From CAZDDA01 sp964568045 (GTDB lineage Bacteria; Bipolaricaulota; Bipolaricaulia; UBA7950; UBA9294), in the NCBI GenBank assembly GCA_964568045.1, contig CAZMOL010000029.1, positions 1 to 19,075 on the forward strand: a stretch of 19,075 nucleotides of DNA. The letters run 5' to 3'. The notes beneath the pieces are model-generated. The model did no database searches. It was given only the letters and a program-made list of their open reading frames with translations, and was not told the origin of the DNA. The position numbers were made by a program, and so were the translations under genes. Numbering within the stretch: the stretch's first letter is position 1; each line of letters starts with the position of its first letter. Below are positions 1 through 6,672 of the stretch, piece by piece.

Positions 1-48
1 CGAGCGTCGGGGCATCATTCTAGATAGCTGCGTGATGAGGAGCAACCG

Positions 49-330
49 ATGCTAGACGATGCAGGACGCAAGCAGTGGGTGGAGATCTTCGCTGCCCTGG
101 CCAATAAATCCCGTTTAGAGATTGTTGAGATGCTGACAGAAGGCCGGGTAGAGTGTCAGGAGATCTTGGGACGGATTGACCTCAGCCAGCCGGCAGTCTC
201 TTATCACCTCGCAAAACTGGAACGCGCCGGGGTTGTCGTCAAGAACAAAAATGGCCCACGAAACTGCTATCGCTTGAACAGCCACATCCGCAGCCTCATC
301 AGAATACTAACCCAGGAGGAGAACCGATGA
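49..330 (+). CDS. ArsR-family winged-helix transcriptional regulator
   Basis: This 93-residue protein has the ArsR/SmtB layout. An N-terminal helix (FAALANKSRLEIVEML, residues 14-29) leads into a helix-turn-helix whose recognition helix is LSQPAVSYHLAKLERAG (45-61), followed by the wing (VVVKNKNGPRNCYRL). The ELCVCDL metal-binding motif of classical ArsR is absent. The only cysteines are Cys36, just before the helix-turn-helix, and Cys73 in the wing, so a thiol-based switch is possible (inference). The ATG start has a GAGGAG ribosome binding site 6 nt upstream. Its stop overlaps the next gene's start as ATGA, so it is probably cotranscribed with, and controls, the two downstream thiol oxidoreductases. 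The family assignment is firm; the signal sensed is unknown. Any promoter lies mostly before the window. Confidence 0.9.
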   Translation: MLDDAGRKQWVEIFAALANKSRLEIVEMLTEGRVECQEILGRIDLSQPAVSYHLAKLERAGVVVKNKNGPRNCYRLNSHIRSLIRILTQEENR

Positions 331-566
331 CTCACCAAGTGACGATATACACAACGCCGACCTGCTCGTGGTGCCAGGCAGTGAAAGACTACCTTTCCAC
401 ACGTGGGATCACCTACGAAGAGGTCGACGTTGCTGCCGACGTGAACCGGGCACGCGAGCTGGTAGAGAAAACCGGACAGTACGGCGTACCTGTTATCGAT
501 ATCGACGGGGAGATGGTGGTTGGCTTCGACCGCCCGCGAATCGACGCACTATTGGAGAAAACATAG
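327..566 (+). CDS. Glutaredoxin-like / NrdH-type redoxin
   Basis: This 79-residue protein is a single thioredoxin-fold domain of glutaredoxin size. The active site CSWC (Cys13-Cys16) follows the first strand VTIYTTPT. A GVPVIDIDG segment supplies the cis-proline (residues 53-61), and VVGFDRPRI matches the GF(D/S) C-terminal motif typical of NrdH and glutaredoxin-like proteins. It is expected to be a cytoplasmic dithiol reductase. Its electron donor (thioredoxin reductase or low-molecular-weight thiol) is not encoded in the window. The start is preceded by a strong AGGAGGAG, and its ATG overlaps the regulator's stop (ATGA), so translation is probably coupled. The next gene starts 9 nt after its stop. 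Confidence 0.9.
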   Translation: MTHQVTIYTTPTCSWCQAVKDYLSTRGITYEEVDVAADVNRARELVEKTGQYGVPVIDIDGEMVVGFDRPRIDALLEKT

Positions 567-575
567 GAGAAGCCG

Positions 576-1213
576 ATGGCTCTGCTTGCAGAAAGAGACC
601 GAAAAACGCTGACGACCAGATTTAACCAGCTGACCAAGACGGTGCGCCTGGTGATGTTCGCCCAGGAGTTTGAGTGTCTCTCCTGTCGCAGCACCCGCGA
701 ATTGCTGGAGGAGACCGCCTCGCTGTCCGACAAGATCGACCTTGCAGTCTACGATCTTGTGACGGATCAACAGAAGGCAGAAACCTATGGCGTCCAGCTT
801 GTTCCGGCGGTGATTGTCGAGGGAGAAAAGGACTACGGCATCCGGTTCTTCGGGGCACCTGCCGGCTACGAGTTTTCGTCGCTGGTCGAGGACATCCTCG
901 CCGTAGGAACTGAAACGATCCCTCTTTCGCAGGCCAGCAGAGAAAAACTCGCCGGATTGGCACAGCACACATCCAGGTCTTCGTCACTCCGAGCTGTCCG
1001 TACTGCCCGTGGGCGGTGCACACCGCCCACATGTTGGCGATCGCCTCGGACAACATTACAGCGGATATGTTAATGGCTCCAAAGTTTCCGCATCTTGCCA
1101 ACCGCCACGACGTCATGGCGGTACCCAAGGTCATCATCAATGAGAAGATCAGCTTCGAAGGAGCGGTCCCCGAGGAGGAGTTCGTCAACTTCCTGATGCA
1201 GGCAGCAGGATAA
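576..1213 (+). CDS. Protein disulfide oxidoreductase (two thioredoxin folds), interrupted by a frameshift
   Basis: Two consecutive frames together encode one recognisable protein. The first frame (576 to about 968) gives a thioredoxin-like domain with redox motif CLSC (Cys34-Cys37) and a cis-Pro region QLVPAVIVEG. The natural continuation, HIQVFVTPSCPYCPWAV with the second motif CPYC (995-1006), is read from about 968 in the -1 frame and ends at 1213. The original frame runs on in apparent nonsense to 1073. The joined product would be about 212 residues, close to the usual size of the PDO/glutaredoxin-like family found in many thermophiles and anaerobes. I see no slippery heptamer at the junction, so a mutation or a sequencing/assembly indel is likelier than programmed frameshifting. 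The start has AGGAG upstream. It is the last gene of the operon and is followed by a terminator. Confidence 0.8.
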
Positions 1214-1235
1214 TCGATACCATTAAGACGTAAAG

Positions 1236-1271
1236 AAAAGGCGCTCCGCCACGTCGTGGGATGCCTTTTTT
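1236..1271 (+). terminator. Rho-independent terminator of the ArsR-glutaredoxin-PDO operon
   Basis: The arms AAAAGGC (1236-1242) and GCCTTTT (1263-1269) pair, with an inner CCAC-gtc-GTGG hairpin (1249-1259). The structure ends in six T residues (1266-1271). It begins 22 nt after the stop codon of the disulfide oxidoreductase. Confidence 0.8.
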
Positions 1272-1400
1272 GTCGATTGCTTGTGAATGGAATCCCAGGG
1301 CAGTCTTTTCGGGCTAAGATACTCCGAAAGAGAGAGGCCCTTCCTATTGATCACCTGGGATGCAGTCAAGAACCTGGAGGACCACATACGTATGCGACTC

Positions 1401-1435
1401 CGAAGAACAAAGGGGGGAGACAGGGGCCTCCCCCC
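1401..1435 (-). terminator. Putative intrinsic terminator of hup
   Basis: A perfect 8-bp G/C stem, GGGGGGAG (1412-1419) with CTCCCCCC (1428-1435), has an 8-nt loop. On the minus strand it is followed by TTTGTTCTT, which fits termination of the HU gene ending at 1473. The T-tract is imperfect, so confidence is moderate. The interval 1214-1472 holds only this hairpin and the preceding terminator; I see no gene there. Confidence 0.6.
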
Positions 1436-1472
1436 ACGGCATTCCTACTGTGTACTTAAACGTATTAGTGGC

Positions 1473-1763
1473 TTACCTCCTCTTTGCCTTCTTGGCAACG
1501 GTCGTCTTCAGGTTCTTCCCTGGTTTAAACACGGGCACAACTTTCGCCGGAACGCTCAGCTTCTTCCCCGTTTGCGGATTAATCCGCGTTGACGCCTTCC
1601 GTGTCCTCGCCTCGAACTTGCCGAATCCGGTCAGAAGCACCGGTTCATTCCCCGCCAATGCTGCCGTGATCAAATCCAGCATTGCATTGGTCGCCTTGTT
1701 TGCATCTTTCTTGGTCAGCCCGGCCTTCTTTGCCAACTTCTCGACGAACTCCGCCTTGTTCAT
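1473..1763 (-). CDS. hup: HU-type histone-like DNA-binding protein
   Basis: This 96-residue protein matches the HU/IHF family over its full length. It has the N-terminal helix MNKAEFVEKLAKKAGL, the core LLTGFGKFEARTRKA (residues 43-57) and the DNA-contacting beta-arm motif RINPQTGKKL (60-69). The C-terminus is a slightly extended basic tail ending KKAKRR. HU binds and bends DNA as a homodimer and compacts the nucleoid. The start is well supported by GAGGAGG about 6 nt upstream. The gene stands alone, with its own promoter (1796-1824) and a terminator-like hairpin downstream. Nothing in the sequence separates HU from a related IHF-like paralogue, but RINPQTG and the single-gene setting favour HU. 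Confidence 0.97.
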   Translation of the reverse strand: MNKAEFVEKLAKKAGLTKKDANKATNAMLDLITAALAGNEPVLLTGFGKFEARTRKASTRINPQTGKKLSVPAKVVPVFKPGKNLKTTVAKKAKRR

Positions 1764-1795
1764 CCGATACCTCCTCTAGTTTGTCAATCGGAATC

Positions 1796-1824
1796 AGTAT
1801 AAACGCAAGTTAAGGCATCGACAA
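1796..1824 (-). promoter_or_regulatory. Sigma70-type promoter of hup
   Basis: Read on the minus strand, a TTGTCG -35 box (1824-1819) is separated by exactly 17 nt from a TATACT -10 box (1801-1796). It lies about 30 nt upstream of the hup start codon. The rest of 1764-2091, about 270 bp up to the kinase stop codon, holds no convincing gene. I see only weak hairpins there (CCTCC/GGAGG at 1897-1912 and GGCCAG/CTGGCC at 1862-1885). Confidence 0.7.
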
Positions 1825-2091
1825 GACAAGAAAGCCACCTAATCAATCAGAAGCGACCCCCGGCCAGGCAGGCAGAAGTCTGGCCATCGTGTCACACCTC
1901 CACCCAAGGAGGCTGCGTCTCACACTCGATGTTTCAGTACGGCTGGGCAACCCATGCAGATTGGCACATCGATTGCTCTGGAGGTAGCAACCAACGATTC
2001 TAAGAAAGACAGCACTCTCATCAACAGATTCTGCAGGAGACACATCAGACGAGTGCGTAGCTTCCGATACCCATCGCAGCGAATTGTTTTT

Positions 2092-2676
2092 CTACTGTGC
2101 AAACAGCGGCAAGGGCTTAAGTTCAGTGATGCCGCGGGTTCTTGTGCGGCGGGCTTTGCGAACGCGCTTGGTCTTTCGCAAAGGTGGTGCCGGAACGGAA
2201 GCCACATGCATCACTTCCGTAAACCCCTCATCGTCCTCTACTTCTTCATAGCCCTGATAGATCCTCTCGTAGCGTTCTCTTGGAAAACCATTGACCTGAA
2301 TATGACGATGATCTTGAGCAAGCTGACTGAGCTGCTGCTTCTTTCTCTCAAACATCTCCTCGAGCGTGAGTTTCGGCATGACATACACGATCGGTTTTCG
2401 GTCCGAGAGTTGCGCTACCTCAATCAAGGCCTCTCGCTCTGATCGCGTCAGGTTTGTGTTGTCCACACAGATCACCTCTGCGGGGGAGTCCACGGCCTCA
2501 ACCAACGTGGCTGCGAAGATCCGCTCCACGGTGTTCTCGTAGTCGAGGTCGAAGTCACGATGAAAGATCGTCCGCCGGATGTTGTCCTTCGATACCACCG
2601 CCCACTCCGGATACTGCTGTTGAAACGTTGTTTTTCCAGAGCCCGCAGGCCCTACCAAAACTACCAACTGCTTCAT
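2092..2676 (-). CDS. P-loop NTPase/kinase (AAA_33, polynucleotide-kinase-like)
   Basis: The 194-residue protein starts MKQLVVLVGPAGSGKTT, with Walker A GPAGSGKTT at residues 9-17. It continues with a substrate-pocket segment VVSKDNIRR and a DNTNLTRSERE motif, as in the zeta-toxin/T4 polynucleotide-kinase-like AAA_33 group. These enzymes phosphorylate nucleic-acid ends or small molecules; the substrate here cannot be told from sequence. The C-terminal 40 residues are strongly basic (for example LRKTKRVRKARRTRTRG), which could favour nucleic-acid binding (inference). I chose this start because GAGGGGG lies about 6 nt upstream and the promoter at 2710-2738 would place the transcript start near 2703. 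The longer in-frame ORF to 2865 would begin upstream of that promoter. The gene is monocistronic. Confidence 0.8.
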   Translation of the reverse strand: MKQLVVLVGPAGSGKTTFQQQYPEWAVVSKDNIRRTIFHRDFDLDYENTVERIFAATLVEAVDSPAEVICVDNTNLTRSEREALIEVAQLSDRKPIVYVMPKLTLEEMFERKKQQLSQLAQDHRHIQVNGFPRERYERIYQGYEEVEDDEGFTEVMHVASVPAPPLRKTKRVRKARRTRTRGITELKPLPLFAQ

Positions 2677-2709
2677 CGTGACCCCCTCACTCTTGGTTGA
2701 CCTAGCCGC

Positions 2710-2738
2710 AGTATCCCCAAACGCTGGGTGGGGGTCAA
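2710..2738 (-). promoter_or_regulatory. Sigma70-type promoter of the P-loop kinase gene
   Basis: On the minus strand, TTGACC (2738-2733) and GATACT (2715-2710) are spaced by exactly 17 nt. They end about 34 nt upstream of the kinase ATG at 2676. This site decides the kinase start and separates the gene from the decayed permease upstream. Confidence 0.65.
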
Positions 2739-2785
2739 ATCCCTTCACACGATAGGGAGGATACACGGCAGTTCCGCTAGAATAC

Positions 2786-3279
2786 TCAGCTTTCGAAGGA
2801 GCCGAAACGATGAGACGAGCGTATGCCCCACCGCCAAATCTCTCGAAAGGCTGCGGGCTTGCCATACATCAGCATCGCTACCTCAAACACCTTGGCGGCA
2901 AATCGCATCAGCACATAGACGGAGATTGCAGGAAGTACGAGGCTTACCAGCACATCCCGCCACGGCACCTTCGCAATCGCGAGCCGAATCAGCATCAAGG
3001 AGGGCGTAAACGGCGGGAAGAACAAAGCGATCCGGACCCAGGTTTGCTCTGGATGCTCGACGATGGCGGCGACAAACATCATCGGCAGATACGGAACTAT
3101 CCCCACCATCCCTTGTGCCCACCGGAATGGACGTCCTTCATCGCCGCCCCAACGGTGGCGTACATGGCTGCAATGAGAAGATATCCCAATACGAAGTACA
3201 GCGGATACGCTACGAAATGAACGATTGAGAATGCACCCAGTGTAATCGGGACAAACCGGCTTACCGCAAAGCCTTGGAC
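2786..3279 (-). pseudogene. 3' remnant of an ABC-2 type (NatB-like) transporter permease
   Basis: Two frames on this strand together encode about 165 residues resembling the C-terminal third of ABC-2 exporter permeases. The first (3279 to about 3120) contains FVLGYLLIAAMYATVGAAM, a typical penultimate membrane helix. The second (about 3118 to 2786) continues with AQGMVGIVPYLPMMF, FFPPFTPSLMLIRLA, VPWRDVLVSLVLPAIS and AAKVFEVAMLMYGKPA, ending in the family's GKxxxxREIWRW-like tail. A one-base frame change lies between about 3123 and 3112, and no start codon or ribosome binding site serves the first part. The N-terminal two thirds (roughly 230 residues) and any ATPase partner are missing. It begins immediately after the stop of the HAD-like gene, in the same frame, so a deletion probably joined them. 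It is almost certainly non-functional. Confidence 0.75.
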
Positions 3280-4410
3280 TCAGCTTCCAACCGCGTGTGT
3301 TTCCACACGATGGATTGCCTGATAGCCTCGTGCAGCCAGGTCCTCCGTTGGAATGGAGGCCTCATCAGGCTTGTCCGACAGGCCAAACAGCAAAGCCCCC
3401 TGCTGCCGCCAACAAAGCGCCATTTCCCGCACCTCCTGAGTGATGAGGATCTCATGCTGCAACAGCGTTGTCGGTGGCGTTTCGTCACTCAACTGACCCA
3501 TCCGTTCGACCGTGCTCCGGTATTCGTTTCGACGAAACGTTTTAAACGGAGTGGGGTCGCCTCGCCCTACTGCCTCACGGATCCTCTCGTGAATCACCCG
3601 CAGCTCGGAGGGCAGTTCTGCCGAGCGAACATCCACTTCGGCAAGGTATTGCTCGAAGCTGGAAAGACGTCCTTCTCGTACTGCAGCTACCAGCGCCTCC
3701 AGTGTCTGATGACCGCTTCCCAGAATGAGGCAAAGGTAAGCCAGATAGTCCTGGTTGTCCGCAGTGAAGGGATGGAATTCTGGCTTGTTCAGCAGATCGT
3801 ACGCTTCTCGAAAGGCCACCGAATCGAAGCGCCCTGCAAGTAATGCGCCGACGGTGCTTTGCACAGCCTCCAGCCGGGCTTGATCTATGACGTGGTCGTT
3901 TCGTCCTCGTGCACCCAAGGCCGTCTTGTCCAGATCAACGATCACGGCTGTCCGCTCGTCTATCACCAATCCACGATCGCGACAGAACCTGTCGAAATTG
4001 GACAACGCCGCCCACCGGTTGGCCAAATAGAGGGTGCCTTCCTGTTGCTCGACGAGTTCTACCTCCGCAGGCTCGTCCCGCTCAGCAGCGATGAACGCCA
4101 GGCCAGGCCAGCCACCCGCTTGGCAGATCAGCCCAAACGCAGTCCCATCGTTCATTCGCGTATCGCCCACGTAGATCAACCGCTCAATGGAAGTCCCGGG
4201 GGCATCCAGCACCCGTGCTTGCCGAAGCAGATGGCTGATCACTTGAGCGTAGGTTGGCTCGCACTTGCGAGGAATGCACCCCTGTAACAATCCCACGCGA
4301 GGCGCTACCTCCCTCAAGGAAGGAAGCCGTCGGTCGACCGGTTGCAGGTTGCGGTAGACGACGAAGTCTCCCAGAAACTCACGAACGGAGGTCCGCCCGT
4401 AGGATCTCAT
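3280..4410 (-). CDS. HAD-superfamily-like protein with unusual motif order
   Basis: This 376-residue cytoplasmic protein carries haloacid-dehalogenase-type motifs. DLDKT (159-163) follows a hydrophobic strand (TAVIV) and fits motif I with both aspartates. GALLFGLSDKPDEA (338-351) fits motifs II and III (Ser345, Lys347). The motif IV-like sequence IYVGDTRMNDG (79-89) lies near the N-terminus, before motif I, preceded by a Lys-containing segment (RKCEPTYAQVI). The protein is therefore either a circularly permuted HAD domain or two partial HAD-like modules. HAD proteins are mostly phosphatases with Mg2+; the substrate is unknown. The start overlaps the asd stop as ATGA, so it is coupled to asd. 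The stop at 3280 abuts the permease remnant, so the native C-terminus may be slightly altered. Confidence 0.65.
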   Translation of the reverse strand: MRSYGRTSVREFLGDFVVYRNLQPVDRRLPSLREVAPRVGLLQGCIPRKCEPTYAQVISHLLRQARVLDAPGTSIERLIYVGDTRMNDGTAFGLICQAGGWPGLAFIAAERDEPAEVELVEQQEGTLYLANRWAALSNFDRFCRDRGLVIDERTAVIVDLDKTALGARGRNDHVIDQARLEAVQSTVGALLAGRFDSVAFREAYDLLNKPEFHPFTADNQDYLAYLCLILGSGHQTLEALVAAVREGRLSSFEQYLAEVDVRSAELPSELRVIHERIREAVGRGDPTPFKTFRRNEYRSTVERMGQLSDETPPTTLLQHEILITQEVREMALCWRQQGALLFGLSDKPDEASIPTEDLAARGYQAIHRVETHAVGS

Positions 4411-5489
4411 CCAACGCGCCCTTGAGCAACGAGAAGCTCCGCATTGAGCACGGACCCGTTGGCCGCGCCGCGCAGAGTGTTGTGCACCACGACAACCATG
4501 CGTAGATCAAGTAGAGCACACGGGCGAATGCGTCCCACTGTCACCGCCATCCCACCCTCTGCATCCCGATCCAGGCGCGGCTGGGGCCGGTCTGGCTGGT
4601 GACGAACAAGGATTGGATGCTCCGGGGCGCTGGGTAGAACTTGTACTTCCTTCGAACCACGAAAGCCTGCCAACACAGCGATTGCTTCATCAACAGAAGG
4701 GGGCTTTTCAAAACCGACAGAGAGACAGATCGTGTGACCGTCTACAACGGGCACACGGTTGGCTTGTGCGCTCACCGCGATATCCGCCTCAATCCTTTTC
4801 CCATCTACGATACTACCCAGCAGTAACCTCGTTTCACGTTCGATCTTCTCTTCCTCTCCGGGAATATAGGGGAGCACGTTGTCGAGGATGTCCAGTGAGG
4901 CGACACCGGGATAGCCGGCCCCGGACACCGCCTGCATGGATGTCGCAGAGACCCGGCGTACGCCGAAGGCAGTATCGAGCGGCTTGAGGGCCACTGCAAT
5001 GCCGGTGATAGTACAGTTGGGATTCGTAGTGATAAAGCCCTGCCAGTTCCGTCCGGCTTGCTGTCGATCGATAAGGGCGAGGTGATCGGCGTTGACCTCC
5101 GGAATGATAAGCGGGACATCGGAATCGTAGCGAAAGGCGGAGGCGTTTGAGCAGACTGCATAGCCAGCCTGGGCGAACAGCGGCTCGACGTCACGGGCGA
5201 CCGAGGCCGGCAACGCGGAAAAAGCAATCGTCGTTGATGAGGTTGGTCCTGTCTCTGCTGGTTTCAACTGAGTTGGGTCCAACGGCTGGATGACCATCTC
5301 GCCCACGAGAGCCGGGGGATCGTCCGGAATGACCCAACGGCACACTTCTGCATAGCGGCGACCGGAGCTTCGCTCCGACGCGGCCAGTCCCTTGATCATG
5401 AACCATGGATGATCGGCCAACAGTTGAACGAAACGCTGTCCTACTGCACCAGTAGCCCCTAGGATGACAACAGGGATCTTAGCCTCCAT
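4407..5489 (-). CDS. asd: Aspartate-semialdehyde dehydrogenase, archaeal/fungal type
   Basis: This enzyme makes L-aspartate 4-semialdehyde from aspartyl phosphate with NADPH, the branch point to lysine/diaminopimelate, threonine and methionine. The 360-residue product opens with a Rossmann nucleotide-binding loop (VVILGATGAVGQRF, residues 7-20). It contains the catalytic cysteine in TTNPNCTITG (Cys159) and the acid/base histidine in RVPVVDGHT (His252). The C-terminal half (RHQPDRPQPRLDRDAEGGM) is typical of the archaeal/fungal-type branch rather than the enterobacterial form. I chose the ATG at 5489 because GGGAG lies 8 nt upstream and the family N-terminus begins there; an in-frame GTG at 5561 adds 24 unrelated residues. 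The ATGA overlap at its stop couples it to the HAD-like gene. No other amino-acid biosynthesis gene is adjacent. Confidence 0.95.
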   Translation of the reverse strand: MEAKIPVVILGATGAVGQRFVQLLADHPWFMIKGLAASERSSGRRYAEVCRWVIPDDPPALVGEMVIQPLDPTQLKPAETGPTSSTTIAFSALPASVARDVEPLFAQAGYAVCSNASAFRYDSDVPLIIPEVNADHLALIDRQQAGRNWQGFITTNPNCTITGIAVALKPLDTAFGVRRVSATSMQAVSGAGYPGVASLDILDNVLPYIPGEEEKIERETRLLLGSIVDGKRIEADIAVSAQANRVPVVDGHTICLSVGFEKPPSVDEAIAVLAGFRGSKEVQVLPSAPEHPILVRHQPDRPQPRLDRDAEGGMAVTVGRIRPCALLDLRMVVVVHNTLRGAANGSVLNAELLVAQGRVG

Positions 5490-5513
5490 TGGTCTTTGCT
5501 CCCTTGCAGGGCC

Positions 5514-5546
5514 AGCGCGCAGCCTCTTTGCCACTTTCGGCGCGCT
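5514..5546 (-). promoter_or_regulatory. GC-rich inverted repeat in the asd leader
   Basis: Perfect 7-nt arms AGCGCGC (5514-5520) and GCGCGCT (5540-5546) enclose 19 nt and end about 15 nt before the asd ribosome binding site. No T-run follows, so it is not an obvious terminator. A translational or antitermination role is possible but unproven. Upstream in the same leader is an orphan ribosome binding site (GGAGGAGGT, 5606-5598) before a GTG-initiated six-codon reading frame, MWLATT (5588-5568). Confidence 0.4.
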
Positions 5547-5635
5547 CACACAAATCGGCACGCCGCTTCAGGTTGTCGCAAGCCACACGGGTAAGGGACC
5601 TCCTCCATAATGTGGAAATTCGATCGGCAAAACCG

Positions 5636-5644
5636 ATTATACCA
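5636..5644 (-). promoter_or_regulatory. Extended -10 promoter of asd
   Basis: On the minus strand the sequence reads TGGTATAAT: a consensus -10 hexamer (5641-5636) preceded by the TGn extension. No good -35 box is visible at 16-18 nt, as is common for extended -10 promoters. Initiation near 5629 would give a leader of about 140 nt before asd. The 332-bp divergent interval 5490-5821 holds this promoter, the asd leader elements and the plus-strand promoter at 5740; I see no gene in it. Confidence 0.6.
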
Positions 5645-5739
5645 TGAACAATCCCGGTTGCTACGGCCTTGAATCCCATACTGGTACCGGAAACGTCACC
5701 CCGCCTTTTTAGCGAACCTGCCGAGATTGACAAGCAAGA

Positions 5740-5768
5740 TTGACTTGCACGCAGTGAAACGATAAAAT
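5740..5768 (+). promoter_or_regulatory. Strong sigma70-type promoter for the glycosyltransferase/rho direction
   Basis: TTGACT (5740-5745) is followed after exactly 17 nt by TAAAAT (5763-5768), placing the transcript start near 5775. It is the only good plus-strand promoter I can find between here and rho, so rho may depend on readthrough from it. Confidence 0.75.
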
Positions 5769-5821
5769 ACTTGCTGTAGCATGATTCATACCCTTAATTG
5801 GGTCGTCCTAACATCAAGCTA

Positions 5822-6460
5822 ATGAGTGTTTCCGTGGTGGTGCCTGCGTACAATGAGGCCTCTCGAATCAGTGCTGTCCTGACGCCACTTGTTGAATGCC
5901 CTTCAGTGGATGAGGTCATCGTGGTGGACGACGGATCGGACGACGGAACAGCCGAGGTCGCCCAACGTTTCTTCGACGTACAGGTGATCTCTCTTCCAGA
6001 GAACCGGGGGAAAGCGGCCGCCCTTGACGAAGGAGTGAGACACGCTCGCAACGAGATTCTCCTCTTTCTCGACGCAGACTTGGTCGGGTTGAGACAGGAA
6101 CATGTTCAACGGCTCATCGAGGTCTATCGCGAACAACAGGCGGATATGGTAGTCGGTGTATTCACCAACGGTCGGATGAACACCGACATCGCACAGAAGA
6201 TCAACCCGTTCGCCTCCGGGCAACGTGTCATCTCCAGAAACCTTTGGCAACGGGCAAAAGAGAACATTGAAGAAATGGACTACGGGATCGAAATCGCCCT
6301 CTCCAAGCTGGCGGCAAAGGAAGGATGGCGCAGGGAAAGAGTGAAACTCGATGGAGTCACCCACATCCTAAAAGAAGAGAAACGAGGATTTACAAAAGGC
6401 GTGATCGACCGGCTCAAGATGTACGGAGACATGATCAAGTGGCTCGTGAAAAAGGTGTAG
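5822..6460 (+). CDS. Family 2 glycosyltransferase
   Basis: This 212-residue protein is a GT-A fold inverting glycosyltransferase. The opening strand SVVVPAYNEASRI (residues 3-15) and EVIVVDDGSDDGT (31-43) form the nucleotide-sugar site. PENRGKAAALDEGVRHA (59-75) is the conserved GNxGKxxAL-like segment, and LFLDADL (81-87) contains the DxD metal-binding motif. Its closest general style is the dolichyl-phosphate-mannose-synthase/glucosyl-phosphoglycerate-synthase group, but the sugar and acceptor cannot be assigned. No membrane helix is evident, so it is probably cytoplasmic or membrane-peripheral. I prefer the ATG at 5822, where the family's first strand begins, over an in-frame TTG at 5798; neither has a good ribosome binding site, which fits the short leader predicted by the promoter. 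Confidence 0.88.
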   Translation: MSVSVVVPAYNEASRISAVLTPLVECPSVDEVIVVDDGSDDGTAEVAQRFFDVQVISLPENRGKAAALDEGVRHARNEILLFLDADLVGLRQEHVQRLIEVYREQQADMVVGVFTNGRMNTDIAQKINPFASGQRVISRNLWQRAKENIEEMDYGIEIALSKLAAKEGWRRERVKLDGVTHILKEEKRGFTKGVIDRLKMYGDMIKWLVKKV

Positions 6461-6461
6461 C

Positions 6462-6635
6462 ATGAACGTCGCGTTCAACTGCGACAAGGCCACCAGAGCG
6501 CCGAAACACAGCTTGCTCAATTCCGCTATACCTGTCGCAAGGCCCGTGAGCCGGAACCAGCCGCCGAGAAGTCGGTCAATGACCCAGTCACTGTCAGATA
6601 GATTGTCGGGTCAGCCCGTCACTAAAAGCGTCTAG
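6462..6635 (+). CDS. Hypothetical small ORF 1 (57 aa)
   Basis: The ATG lies 1 nt after the glycosyltransferase stop, behind an AAGGTG that could serve as ribosome binding site. The 57-residue product is polar and basic, rich in Arg, Ser and Pro, with no domain, signal or membrane helix that I recognise. It may be a chance reading frame; its immediate position after a coding gene is its main support. Confidence 0.25.
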   Translation: MNVAFNCDKATRAPKHSLLNSAIPVARPVSRNQPPRSRSMTQSLSDRLSGQPVTKSV

Positions 6636-6672
6636 AGCGCGCGGGATGCTCATCTAAAAGGCGAGGATAGAG

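Noticed and set aside
943..960. Programmed -1 frameshift at the A-run GAAAAAC in the disulfide oxidoreductase gene
   Set aside because: The A-run is out of phase for an X XXY YYZ site, and a shift there would replace well-fitting residues; the frame change fits better at 960-971.
1256..1779. Plus-strand reading frames of 67 to 139 codons across the terminators and hup
   Set aside because: They run through two hairpins and antisense to hup, have no ribosome binding site and no recognisable product.
1843..2207. Minus-strand reading frames between hup and the kinase
   Set aside because: Low-complexity predicted proteins, no ribosome binding site, and one overlaps the kinase 3' end in another frame.
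2677..2865. N-terminal extension of the P-loop kinase to a start at 2865
   Set aside because: The added 63 residues show no family similarity, lie across and upstream of the promoter at 2710-2738, and the ATG at 2676 has a good ribosome binding site directly before the Walker A strand.
5490..5561. Upstream GTG start adding 24 residues to asd
   Set aside because: The extension is unlike Asd N-termini and covers the GC hairpin; the ATG at 5489 has a proper ribosome binding site and the Rossmann strand follows at once.
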